From: Planktothrix tepida PCC 9214
Lineage (GTDB): Bacteria; Cyanobacteriota; Cyanobacteriia; Cyanobacteriales; Microcoleaceae
Direction: 5' to 3'
Assembly: GCF_900009145.1 (NCBI RefSeq)
Contig: NZ_LN889815.1
Span: forward strand, 293,558-340,208
DNA: 46,651 nt
Both the position numbers and the translations under genes were made by a program. Of the stretch, positions 8,801 through 16,464 are shown one piece after another; the stretch's first letter is position 1; every line of letters starts with the position of its first letter. The notes beneath the pieces are model-generated. The model made no database searches, was not told where the DNA came from, and saw only the letters and a list, made by a program, of their open reading frames with translations.

Positions 8801-9790
8801 AATGCTTACTTAAATTCAAGATTAATTTCTCAACTTGGGATGCGCCCTCCGATAAATATAGAAAGTTCAATAAATGAGCAAATTGAACAAATCAACTCTG
8901 CAACTGATGAGGAAATACAACGTCTGTGTTTCAATGAGCAACGAGTTGTTATTTCCAATAAACATTCAAGAAAGCAAAGAATTATCAGCGATTTGTGTAA
9001 AGAGTTAGTAGATGATTATTTAGATATAGCCATTTATCTTTTGGATGAAAGAATCGCTAGGCATACAGAAAATAGTGAAGATAGTAAAGAACTATTAAAT
9101 ATAATTGTTGATAGGGCTATAAAAAATCCAGAGGTATTGCGGAATTACCCCTCGCTATGGGGACATCTTTTGAAAGAATGTCGTGAACATGAAAGTGAGC
9201 TGCGAAATGCTTTGTTAAGAGCCTCTACAGGAACAGTTGCCGATCAGTTACCGCCCTTTGCTTTTTATGGATTCAAACTCAATCTACCATCAGAAGTATC
9301 TTTATTACCTCATCTAGTGAATGCCTTATTCAATAACCATAGGCGATACTATCATGACATAGAAGATCATGAAATCCTCGATTTTTTAAGTAAACAAATT
9401 GCCCTATTGGTAGACAATTCTATGTATTTGAGGGAGATGATTTATGATTTAAGCCAACCTCAAGCCATAAGATATGCTGGAGTGATAGCTTTCCTATTAC
9501 ATCCGAATGGAAGTAAAAAGCTAGAAGATCTAAAGCAACCATTAATTGAGTTATGTAATCCCAAAATGGAATATTGGTATGTAAGAAGTATCGCTATTTG
9601 TTTACGATTGTTGGCCTCAGAAGAAGATCCAGTTTCAAAATTGGTTGCGAATAGTTTATTAGAAGCTACAAGAGCAGATTATAAGACCAGACAATGTTTG
9701 CATGGGTTATTGAACCAATGGCGTGAAAGTTCACATTCACCTGTTCAAAAGGCAGGAGTTTTAGATAAGTGGTTATCTGGAGCAGAATAA
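5849..9790 (+). CDS. Mrr-type nuclease-NACHT STAND NTPase, probable anti-phage protein
   Basis: This 1313-residue protein has three parts. Residues 1-165 look like a PD-(D/E)xK (Mrr-like) nuclease: GSDGGRDGYF at 37-46 supplies the acidic residue and YIQSKFH at 64-70 the Q-x-K. Residues 275-560 are a NACHT NTPase, with Walker A GGPGQGKST at 283-291, Walker B VIVFDGLDEVP near 401 and a TSRP sensor at 438-441. FDIRPLQEFFAAEFL further on is the usual NACHT winged-helix signature. The remaining 600 residues are helical and HEAT-like, probably the ligand sensor. Bacterial NACHT proteins recognise phage components and switch on the fused effector, so DNA cleavage is the likely outcome. It is a single-gene locus, preceded by 222 bases without a gene. 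The C-terminal half is more AT-rich than the N-terminal half. Trigger unknown. Confidence 0.88.
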   Translation: MPDSYDLTQLDSNTFEHLVNLITLRVLGPGSTGFAPGSDGGRDGYFEGEAPYPSETERWSGCWYIQSKFHKPHLSKDPQKWLLEKIKEEIKEFEDPDSKRQWADNWIIATNIDPSGVPETGSFDQARKLVTEACPKLENRFHIWGGRKILDFLALHSEISDYYRHFLTPGKILTEIYNQIKDAQAEVKTILRFLVLSPFDDQQHTKLEQAAPPGSTIERPGIHDLFIDLPFRSKEHALKDLVMQMLVCTSAKCHRFDEEQLDTEEWQLWYRHPSRARVWFIKGGPGQGKSTIGQYFCQIQRAALILQKDSVLSRLASKYKNLAKEIQKVAEKHGFWTGKPRIPISIELKEFAQWFGQKDKSTSRGVLTYLAEWISVGVEQQVTTGTLKRILASHSWVIVFDGLDEVPQDVKDAVALEVCRFVDKISCEANADLLTICTSRPQGYSDQFADLDNSTIELINLSPDQALACAKPVLELERSPSEAKKCFQILESAIDSPAVRQLMTTPLQAHIMAVVVRDGERPPERKWKLFANFYQVIKRREANRNLPDKRLAKLLREQDQLLKTVHNRLGFVLHARAELSKGAQTKLERDEFEKLVTGAVKQMVETEVDETIKVLMEATTDRLVLVSTPDDGNHVRFDIRPLQEFFAAEFLYESVSAEKLRQRIEMIAGDAHWREVMHFLLSALVENNRPTELAVTVQVLESLNEGDQESLRLLGRRLGRGAILAARLLQEGVLDEDKRIRQQFRKCLEPLAGFTETDLLRGLIQVNRPDSQSWLYNFLISLLQDNNPTESIGAAIVLSQILPDDHTKKQEVVNFLLASPSNYLSYVIISNSARRDIIGERQSFTIKNWFLEIFIKVLISTKWLYLTEDALILLLKILEFNDDKAFKIAEKLDFSKVEHELFKILLKRNRQFLRSDKNNIVKDYGLVEIFQAQPAWVSDIKEIELSQDINKIKGVLQVCYLVVRFFKYKSRSELIEIAKLFQGDNAYLNSRLISQLGMRPPINIESSINEQIEQINSATDEEIQRLCFNEQRVVISNKHSRKQRIISDLCKELVDDYLDIAIYLLDERIARHTENSEDSKELLNIIVDRAIKNPEVLRNYPSLWGHLLKECREHESELRNALLRASTGTVADQLPPFAFYGFKLNLPSEVSLLPHLVNALFNNHRRYYHDIEDHEILDFLSKQIALLVDNSMYLREMIYDLSQPQAIRYAGVIAFLLHPNGSKKLEDLKQPLIELCNPKMEYWYVRSIAICLRLLASEEDPVSKLVANSLLEATRADYKTRQCLHGLLNQWRESSHSPVQKAGVLDKWLSGAE

Positions 9791-9951
9791 ATTTAAAGTG
9801 TTCTATTCAGGCTCTTAGAGTTATTTTTTATATTGAAGTGATTTTGAATTAGAGTTCAAGTTTTTTACTAATAAATAAAAATCTATTAAATTAATAAATT
9901 AATTACAGCTAACGCTGAACCGATTTAGTAGTTAACCAAAACTTAAACATT

Positions 9952-11367
9952 ATGACACAAAATTGGGTTCAACCCTCTTTTCAATTAACCTCTCAACAAG
10001 AGCAAGCCTTAAAACAAATTGAGCAATTTCTCAACAGTCGTCAACAAATCTTTGGATTATTCGGATATGCAGGTACAGGAAAATCAACAATTATTAATTT
10101 AATTGCTCAACAGCTTGTCAATGCAGGAAAACGAGTTACATTTACCGCTCCCACCAATAAAGCTGTAGGAGTTTTGCAACGCATGGCAACTGAGAAAAAA
10201 GTTAGAGGAGTAGATTTTATGACGATTCATCAACTCTTAGGATTAGCTCCTGTTAAACAAGGACAACATAAAATCCTCAAACAAGTTTTACCTTCATTAC
10301 TGCATTTATACGATACAATTTTTCTGGATGAATGCAGCATGGTGACAACCGAATTGTGGAATATTATTCAACACCGAATCCAGAATACTTTACTGATTGG
10401 TAAAAATCGCCAACTCATCGTTATGGGAGATCCCGCTCAATTATCCCCAGTTAACGAGGATAATCATGAACGAAGATCACCATCTTTTAATGTAGAAAAT
10501 AAAGTTGTTTTAACCGAAGTTGTTCGTCAAATGAAAGATAGCCCTCTCCTAGAATTTGTAACCGCTTGTCGAACTGCTGTTAAAAGTAAAACCGTTTTCA
10601 AACCCTTCTCCAAATTTGACTTAGAGCGCAAAAATGGAGCTTTCATGGTTCGAGAAGAAAGGTTTCTCAAATACGCACTGAAGAAATTCTCTGCAACTTT
10701 TCCTTCAGATCCAGATTGCTTCCGAATTCTCTGCTACACTAACAAACGAGTTGCTTACTGGAACCATAAAATTAGAGCAAAACTCTACGGAAAAAATGCA
10801 CCTAGATTTTTGGTGGGAGAAAGACTCATTAGTAAAGCTCCTGTGATTGCTCCAGATGGAAAAACCGTTATTCTTCCTACCTCAACAGAAGTAGAAGTGA
10901 TGGAAGCGGTAGAAGATCGCTATTCGGGTTATAAAGCCTGGAAACTGAAGGTTAAAATCGAGAATAATGGCAGTTTTTATGCTTCCGAGGATCTGCGACA
11001 AATCTATCTGCTTCATGAAGACGATGCTCAAAAGTTTCACAAAGATAATATCAAATTATTACGAAACGCTAAAACTAATCCTAGCCTTTGGAAAGCTTGG
11101 TATAATCATTGTGAAATCTTTGCAGATCTGCGAAATTGTTGGGCTTTAACGGTTCATAACGCTCAAGGCTCTACTTTCCGAGAAGTCGGAATTGATAGCC
11201 ATGACATCTCTAAAAAAGTTGCGACTAAGTTTTTGTATTTAGCTCAACATCTTCCTAACCAAAAACTTGACTTTTTAAGAGAATATCGCAACAGTGTCTT
11301 AGCGTGTAACCAACTTTATTATGTCAGTTGTAGCCGAGCTAAAAATCGAGTTTTCATTATTCGTTAA
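9952..11367 (+). CDS. Dda/RecD-like SF1 DNA helicase
   Basis: A 471-residue superfamily 1B 5'-3' helicase of the Dda/RecD2 type. Motif I is GYAGTGKSTII (38-48), motif Ia TAPTNKAVGVL, motif II LDECSM (125-130), motif III MGDPAQLSPV, motif IV-like LTEVVRQ, motif V ALTVHNAQGSTF and motif VI YYVSCSRAKNR. The length is close to phage T4 Dda (about 440) and shorter than RecD2. Dda proteins clear bound proteins and remodel forks during phage-type replication, which fits the clamp and polymerase genes nearby. No RecB or RecC partner is present. The start ATG at 9952 gives a normal N-terminus (LTSQQEQALKQIEQFL). The gene stops immediately before the convergent membrane protein gene. Confidence 0.93.
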   Translation: MTQNWVQPSFQLTSQQEQALKQIEQFLNSRQQIFGLFGYAGTGKSTIINLIAQQLVNAGKRVTFTAPTNKAVGVLQRMATEKKVRGVDFMTIHQLLGLAPVKQGQHKILKQVLPSLLHLYDTIFLDECSMVTTELWNIIQHRIQNTLLIGKNRQLIVMGDPAQLSPVNEDNHERRSPSFNVENKVVLTEVVRQMKDSPLLEFVTACRTAVKSKTVFKPFSKFDLERKNGAFMVREERFLKYALKKFSATFPSDPDCFRILCYTNKRVAYWNHKIRAKLYGKNAPRFLVGERLISKAPVIAPDGKTVILPTSTEVEVMEAVEDRYSGYKAWKLKVKIENNGSFYASEDLRQIYLLHEDDAQKFHKDNIKLLRNAKTNPSLWKAWYNHCEIFADLRNCWALTVHNAQGSTFREVGIDSHDISKKVATKFLYLAQHLPNQKLDFLREYRNSVLACNQLYYVSCSRAKNRVFIIR

Positions 11368-12585
11368 TTAGAAGCCACCTAACCAATAGCTCGCAACCAA
11401 CCAAGCACCAAGTCCTGAGCCAATCCAGCCCAATAAAACCATTACAATAAAGATGATAATTAATCGACCTAACCCTGCAAACGACCCCGCTTCAGGTGGG
11501 CCGGTTCGACGATCATCAAGCTCGAAGTTGTAGTTGCACCAATACATCCCAATAATCGCCATCAGCACAAACCCAACGATGCTACCGACTGGAATCAACA
11601 GTAGCCTCCAAGTCAACCCAAATCGCGCCACAGCACCCCAGAGAATCAAAAGGGTTGGACTCAGCAATATTATCAAACCCACCATCCAAGGCAATAAAGC
11701 TCTAATAAAATCGGGGAGAGAGTCAACCCATTCAGTAACCACCCACTTCCAGGGTCGATGCACAACTGGGGCTGTGTCAATCTTTGAGTTAGGACGATCT
11801 CCTATTGTTTGTAGTGTTTCGGGGCTAGAATCAAACTTACCAAACCAGCCTCCGGTGTCCCCTCCAGCCCATCCTTCAACGCCAAACGTTTTACGACATA
11901 ACGCTTTGAATTCTGACACCGCACTGATGTCTTGATTTAAGTAGCCTTCAGGATGAAAAATTCGACCGATATATCTACCCTTAAGCCGAATTTGTCCCAC
12001 CACATAAATCCCTCCCCCGACTGAATACACAGCATTAGCTGGATCTCGCGAATAAAACGCCACATATCCACCGTCTGCACCCTTGTACTGATTGACGGTC
12101 GGTAAAATTCGCGGCTCAACTTCCTGCCCCCCACCTGAAGCAATGCCAACGATGCCACTATCGCTGGTAAAGACGCGGAAATCTTCTGGGAGCCAGTAGG
12201 GAATGACATCCGATTGCGATGGTTCTTCTGGGATTAAGCTAGGAATCATCGCATCAGACTGCGGTAGGGAATTGGCGGTTTGTGAAGGTACTTCGGAGCG
12301 TGTCCCCATTTCTACAAACGGACTCCCACTCATGAACAAACTGCCATCTTCTTGTACAAGTAGGGTTTCAGTAAAGGGATCGGTTGCCCAAGCTAGTAAA
12401 ACCGAACGACCATCGGCTAAGATGGTGTACTGACCTCGGCGATCTGTGCTTAAGAGTCGATAAGAGCCATCGGGTTCAAATAAATAACAGTATTTGTCCC
12501 TGTGCAGCCAGATTGAGCGGATCAGTTTCTCCCGAAGACTGTTTTCTGGCTCTATTGTGAATAAAGGTGAGGAATTGCTAGGCAT
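11368..12585 (-). CDS. Membrane protein of unknown function with four C-terminal membrane segments
   Basis: No family was recognised. The frame is open up to an ATG at 12723, but that start would overlap the divergent gene at 12717. The ATG at 12585 (MPSNSSPLFTIEPEN) is therefore preferred, giving 405 residues. The N-terminal half is soluble and beta-rich, with FEPDGSYRLL, TILADGRSVLLAW and VQEDGSLF strands like a repeat. The C-terminal quarter has hydrophobic stretches PWMVGLIILLSPTLLILWG, RLLLIPVGSIVGFVLMAIIG, RLIIIFIVMVLLGWIG and LGAWLVASYWL. It may be an inner-membrane anchored protein with a large exposed domain. Its more GC-rich sequence contrasts with the AT-rich NACHT gene, suggesting a different origin. 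It converges on the helicase gene with no intergenic space. Confidence 0.6.
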   Translation of the reverse strand: MPSNSSPLFTIEPENSLREKLIRSIWLHRDKYCYLFEPDGSYRLLSTDRRGQYTILADGRSVLLAWATDPFTETLLVQEDGSLFMSGSPFVEMGTRSEVPSQTANSLPQSDAMIPSLIPEEPSQSDVIPYWLPEDFRVFTSDSGIVGIASGGGQEVEPRILPTVNQYKGADGGYVAFYSRDPANAVYSVGGGIYVVGQIRLKGRYIGRIFHPEGYLNQDISAVSEFKALCRKTFGVEGWAGGDTGGWFGKFDSSPETLQTIGDRPNSKIDTAPVVHRPWKWVVTEWVDSLPDFIRALLPWMVGLIILLSPTLLILWGAVARFGLTWRLLLIPVGSIVGFVLMAIIGMYWCNYNFELDDRRTGPPEAGSFAGLGRLIIIFIVMVLLGWIGSGLGAWLVASYWLGGF

Positions 12586-12716
12586 AGACGACTTGCGCTT
12601 TTTTCTTCTTAAATCTAGCTCAAACTCAATTAACGGTATTCTAAAATGTTTCTGAATCAATAACGTTTTCTCCTCTGGCAATGGTTTATTAAATTTCACT
12701 CTAACCCAGATCACTA

Positions 12717-13589
12717 ATGCCACAAATTCCTGTCTCGGTAGTTACACCTGGATACCGCTCTCAGTCAGAAGACACCAGCATTGATGCAGATGTGCTGATG
12801 TTTCAACTGCTTCGACAACTGACACCCCAACAGAGAACCCAAAGATTTCGACACTTCAATCAAGCTACTCGCAAACTAACGATAATAGCCATTAAAAATC
12901 ATTATCCTAATGCTTCTTCATCCCAGATTTATCAAGAATTCATCAGAAGGCATTTAGGATCAGAATGGCTAACAATTTTAAAATTAAAAGCAACAGAATT
13001 TGAAGAAAAATTTAGGATTGAAGATCCTTTGGAACTAGCTATTCAAATGGCAACCTTATTTGAAACTTTAAATATTCCCTATTTAGTGGGTGGGTCTGTA
13101 GCCAGTTCCCTTCTAGGAGAAAGCCGCTCAACCCAAGATTTAGATTTAGTTATCAGCATTTCGCTATCAAAAGCACAGCAACTCATTCGAGTAATGGAAC
13201 AGGAGTTTTATATTAGTGAATCGGCAGTTGTCGAAGCGGTGACTGAAAAACGCTCTTTCAATGTTATTCATTTAACCTCATTGGAAAAAATAGATATTTT
13301 TGTGATTGGAGATGATGCTTTTTCTCGTTCTAAAATGAATCGTCGCCAACTTTATAAAATTGATGAATCAGAAAAAGGTATTTACATTTATTCAGCCGAA
13401 GATATAATTCTACAAAAGTTATATTGGTATTTACTGTCTGCTACAGAATCTCAAAAGCAGTGGAGAGATGTCTTGGGAGTTTTAAAAGTGCAAGGAGAAC
13501 GTCTGGACTTCAACTATCTTAATCAATGGGCAGAAATTCTCCAAGTCCAATCTCTTTTAGAGTTAGCTTTACAACAAGCAGGGTTATAA
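12717..13589 (+). CDS. Nucleotidyltransferase-fold protein, paralogue 1 (next to dnaN)
   Basis: The 290-residue protein has an N-terminal helical domain beginning PQIPVSVVTPGYRSQSEDT and a nucleotidyltransferase fold. The nucleotidyltransferase signature is GGSVAS (125-130), then RSTQDLDLVI with Asp141 and Asp143, and a third acidic position in KIDIFV (Asp193). The end, QWRDVLGVLKVQGERLD, is shared almost word for word with the paralogue at 40006-40872. Proteins of this general fold include AbiEii/MNT-type toxins and antitoxins, but no partner antitoxin or toxin lies beside either copy. It is directly upstream of dnaN, dnaX and holA on the same strand. Substrate is unknown; a role linked to replication is inferred only from position. 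The start is supported by alignment with the paralogue. Confidence 0.75.
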   Translation: MPQIPVSVVTPGYRSQSEDTSIDADVLMFQLLRQLTPQQRTQRFRHFNQATRKLTIIAIKNHYPNASSSQIYQEFIRRHLGSEWLTILKLKATEFEEKFRIEDPLELAIQMATLFETLNIPYLVGGSVASSLLGESRSTQDLDLVISISLSKAQQLIRVMEQEFYISESAVVEAVTEKRSFNVIHLTSLEKIDIFVIGDDAFSRSKMNRRQLYKIDESEKGIYIYSAEDIILQKLYWYLLSATESQKQWRDVLGVLKVQGERLDFNYLNQWAEILQVQSLLELALQQAGL

Positions 13590-13626
13590 AAAAAAATAAT
13601 ACTAATTTCATAATTTCCCAGTTTTT

Positions 13627-13644
13627 TAGCAGCTATCGCTGCTA
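13627..13644 (+). repeat. 7-bp hairpin in the dnaN leader
   Basis: TAGCAGC TATC GCTGCTA is a perfect stem-loop located 29 bases before the dnaN ATG at 13673, after the upstream gene stop at 13589. It could be a weak terminator or a leader structure that tunes dnaN expression. It is followed by TTTT-containing but not T-rich sequence. Confidence 0.5.
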
Positions 13645-13672
13645 GGTTTTGATCTATATATTAGTGGGAAAA

Positions 13673-15067
13673 ATGCCAACTAAAACCCGACGTTCGGCAA
13701 CTCAAAACCGAATTAAAAAGAACAAACCTTCTGACCTTCAAACTGTTCCTTCTCAAACCCCTAAAATTTTAACAGAAGAAAAAAGCCAAGTTGTTAACAC
13801 CTCTAAAACTTCCCCCTCTTCCTCAACTTCAGATGTTACTCTGCAACTGCTTTGCACACAAAATGATTTAGCAACTCACCTCGAACTGGTTAGCCATGCT
13901 GTTCCTGCTAAACCAACCCATCCCATATTAGGTAATGTTCTGTTAGTAGCTTGCGCTAAAACTCAGCGTGTTTACTTAAGCGTATTTAATCTAAGTTTAG
14001 CCATTCAAACTTCCTTTGAAGCTAAGGTTAACACTCCAGGGGAAACGACAATTCCCGCCGAACTTTTAAGTGAAATTGTTCGTAAATTTTCTTCGGGTGA
14101 TCTCCAATTAAGTAACTCAATCTCTTTGAATACTGAAGATAACCAAGATTACCATTTAAGTACAACTAAACCCGAACAAAATCCGATTTTAACTTTAGTT
14201 TCCGCCAGTGGACGCTACCAAGTTCGAGGTTTATCAAGTGATGAATTCCCCTCAATTCCTGAAGTCAATTCTTGCCAAAATCTGGCTATGGCTGCGGAAG
14301 CTCTAAAAAGTGGTATTAAAGGAGCATTATTTGCAACAGCGACCGATGAAACGAAGCAAATCTTAACCGGAGTGCATCTAAAAATTAACTCTAATACCTT
14401 AGAATTGGTGGCAACGGACGGTCATCGATTAGCTGTGGTAGAAACCTCTATTCAAGGGTTCAAGAAAAAGAAAGAAACGGAGAATACAGAACCTTTGCAA
14501 TTTACTCTTCCCGCTAAATCTCTATTGGAACTAGAGCGGATTTTATCGAGTCGGACTTCTGCGGAATCTGTACAACTGTCTTATAATCTGACCACGGGTT
14601 ATGTAGAATTTTCTTGGGGCGTACAACGGCTGATCACTCGTTGTTTAGAAGGGGAATATCCCGCCTACCAAGATCTATTAAACCACGACTTCAAACATCA
14701 AGTTTACCTAGAAAAATTGCCTTTTGTGAAAGCACTGGAACGGCTATCGGTCTTGGCGGATAAAAAGGAAAAAATCATCAACATTGACTTTAGCCCTGAA
14801 AACCAGCAAGTTTCCTTATCCTTATTAAGGGAGTTTGGAAATGGAAGGGAAGAAATGACAGCAATTCTCAACTTTAGTCATTCTTTTTCCATTTCTTTCA
14901 ATATTAAGTATTTGTTGGAAGGGATTAAAGCGATCGCTAGTTCTGAAATTTCAATCCACCTCATTGATAGTGATCATCCAGCTATCTTAAAACCTTTTGG
15001 TAATCGAGAACAACCCCATCTTTTAATCGATAGCCAATACTTGTTAATGCCTGTTGTCAAATCTTAA
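13673..15067 (+). CDS. dnaN: DNA polymerase III beta subunit (sliding clamp), accessory copy
   Basis: This is a beta-clamp homologue of 464 residues from ATG 13673 (MPTKTRRSATQN), which follows GTGGGAAAA; an upstream ATG at 13649 is less likely. Residues from about 60 onward are clamp sequence: LELVSHAVPAKPTHPILGNVLL, then SGRYQVRGLSSDEFPSIPE, LVATDGHRLAVVE and the C-terminal LLMPVVKS, close to the usual MPM(R/K) end. The first 58 residues are a basic, Ser/Thr/Lys-rich extension not found in ordinary clamps of about 370-380 residues. The clamp tethers polymerase to DNA. dnaX follows after 14 bases and holA overlaps dnaX, so the three are one operon. Chromosomal cyanobacterial genomes do not group these genes, so this is an accessory replisome copy. 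Confidence 0.93.
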   Translation: MPTKTRRSATQNRIKKNKPSDLQTVPSQTPKILTEEKSQVVNTSKTSPSSSTSDVTLQLLCTQNDLATHLELVSHAVPAKPTHPILGNVLLVACAKTQRVYLSVFNLSLAIQTSFEAKVNTPGETTIPAELLSEIVRKFSSGDLQLSNSISLNTEDNQDYHLSTTKPEQNPILTLVSASGRYQVRGLSSDEFPSIPEVNSCQNLAMAAEALKSGIKGALFATATDETKQILTGVHLKINSNTLELVATDGHRLAVVETSIQGFKKKKETENTEPLQFTLPAKSLLELERILSSRTSAESVQLSYNLTTGYVEFSWGVQRLITRCLEGEYPAYQDLLNHDFKHQVYLEKLPFVKALERLSVLADKKEKIINIDFSPENQQVSLSLLREFGNGREEMTAILNFSHSFSISFNIKYLLEGIKAIASSEISIHLIDSDHPAILKPFGNREQPHLLIDSQYLLMPVVKS

Positions 15068-15081
15068 CTCTTCTTGTCATT

Positions 15082-16464
15082 ATGTATACTCCATTTCCTC
15101 AAAAATATCGTCCCCGTATCCTATCCCAATTAACCGGACAGGAGTACATTCAAAGAACCCTTTCTAACGCAATTCAAGGGAATAAAATTGCTCCTGCTTA
15201 TTTGTTTACAGGAGAACGAGGGACTGGAAAAACCTCAACAGCACGAATTTTAGCGAAGTCCTTAAATTGCACCGCTACCGACCAACCCACTGTTACTCCT
15301 TGCGGTCAATGTCAGTCCTGTCGTTCTATTGAAAAAGGAAGCAGTTTAGACGTCATGGAAATTGATGCAGCTTCCCACAATGGAGTTGAAGATGCTCGGA
15401 ATTTGATTGAACGAGTCCATTTTGCTCCCGCTATCGGTCGTTACCGAATTTTTGTTTTAGACGAAGTTCATTGTCTCAGTTCCCAAGCTTTTAATGCTCT
15501 GCTCAAATGTCTTGAAGAACCACCCGCTCATGTTGTCTTCATTCTCTGCACAACAGAAGCACATAAAGTGCTACCTACTATTGTCAGCCGATGTCAAGTA
15601 TTTCGGTTTCAGCCGCTTTCTGTTGATGCTATAGTTCAGCACTTAACCATGATTGCTGAAAAAGAAGCTATCCCTATCACCTCCTCGGCTAAAATTGCGA
15701 TCGCTCGCGCCTGTGGGGGTGGACTGCGCGACGCCTTGCAATTACTGGGTCAGTTAAGCTTATTGGGAGAAGAAATTACCCATTCTCAAGTTCTAGCACT
15801 ATCGGGTCGCGTTTCAGAGTCCGACTTGGTAACAATACTGCACCGCATTAACACTGGAGACACCCTGAAGCTGCTACAACTGTCTCGTGAACTTCTTGAT
15901 AGTGGAAAAACACCCCTGACTCTGCTAACTTCCTTGCTGAGTTGTTATCGAGATTTGCTGCTAGTCGCCAACGTCCCTGACTGTTCATCCTTACTCACCA
16001 GTGGGGTTTCTTATCCCAAACTCAAGGCGATCGCAAAAACTTGGAGTCAATCTTCAATTCATCAAGGTTTTGAACAGTTAAGTGCTTCAGAATGGCAGCT
16101 TAATAAAAGTGTACAACCGAGTTTATGGCTAGAAGTTTGTTTACTGGGATTAATTCCTAAATCTCCTAAAACTAAACCCCGTAATCATCAAACTCACAAG
16201 CGAAATTCAACCTCTGTTTCCTCCTCAAAACCCCTTGATCTAAAAAACACCATTTGGGAAACCGTGCTATCAAAAGCATCTGAAAAGAATCGAGTTTTCC
16301 TGTCGGTTGCTTTCCTGGCGGAACTAACCGAGCAAAAAGCCATCTTAGCTGTACCTCCCCCATATCTTAACAAATTTAACCGCAATATTCGGAAGGTACA
16401 AAAACTATTTTTGGCAGCAACAGGAATTAACTATCAAGTCTTAATTCAGGAGGGAAATCAATGA
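15082..16464 (+). CDS. dnaX: DNA polymerase III gamma/tau subunit (clamp loader ATPase), accessory copy
   Basis: A 460-residue clamp-loader ATPase. The start is PFPQKYRPRILSQLTGQ. Walker A is GERGTGKTST (44-53), the four zinc cysteines are C63, C74, C77 and C80 (CGQCQSC), Walker B is VLDEVH (125-130), and the SRC arginine finger motif is in TIVSRCQVFRF. A lid helical domain and a collar domain follow, ending with a short tau-like tail. It loads the clamp together with delta. At 460 residues it is clearly shorter than the chromosomal cyanobacterial DnaX proteins, which often exceed 600. The stop overlaps the holA start by four bases (ATGA), which suggests translational coupling. No inteins or frameshift site were seen. 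Confidence 0.95.
   Translation: MYTPFPQKYRPRILSQLTGQEYIQRTLSNAIQGNKIAPAYLFTGERGTGKTSTARILAKSLNCTATDQPTVTPCGQCQSCRSIEKGSSLDVMEIDAASHNGVEDARNLIERVHFAPAIGRYRIFVLDEVHCLSSQAFNALLKCLEEPPAHVVFILCTTEAHKVLPTIVSRCQVFRFQPLSVDAIVQHLTMIAEKEAIPITSSAKIAIARACGGGLRDALQLLGQLSLLGEEITHSQVLALSGRVSESDLVTILHRINTGDTLKLLQLSRELLDSGKTPLTLLTSLLSCYRDLLLVANVPDCSSLLTSGVSYPKLKAIAKTWSQSSIHQGFEQLSASEWQLNKSVQPSLWLEVCLLGLIPKSPKTKPRNHQTHKRNSTSVSSSKPLDLKNTIWETVLSKASEKNRVFLSVAFLAELTEQKAILAVPPPYLNKFNRNIRKVQKLFLAATGINYQVLIQEGNQ

Noticed and set aside
937-9921. Repeated AACGCTGAACC at 937-947 and 9911-9921
   Set aside because: Only two copies of 11 bases, in non-coding sequence; chance or a minor shared leader motif cannot be separated.
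12586-12723. Extended start of the membrane protein gene at 12723
   Set aside because: It overlaps the start of the divergent NTase gene, which is supported by alignment with its paralogue; the ATG at 12585 is preferred.
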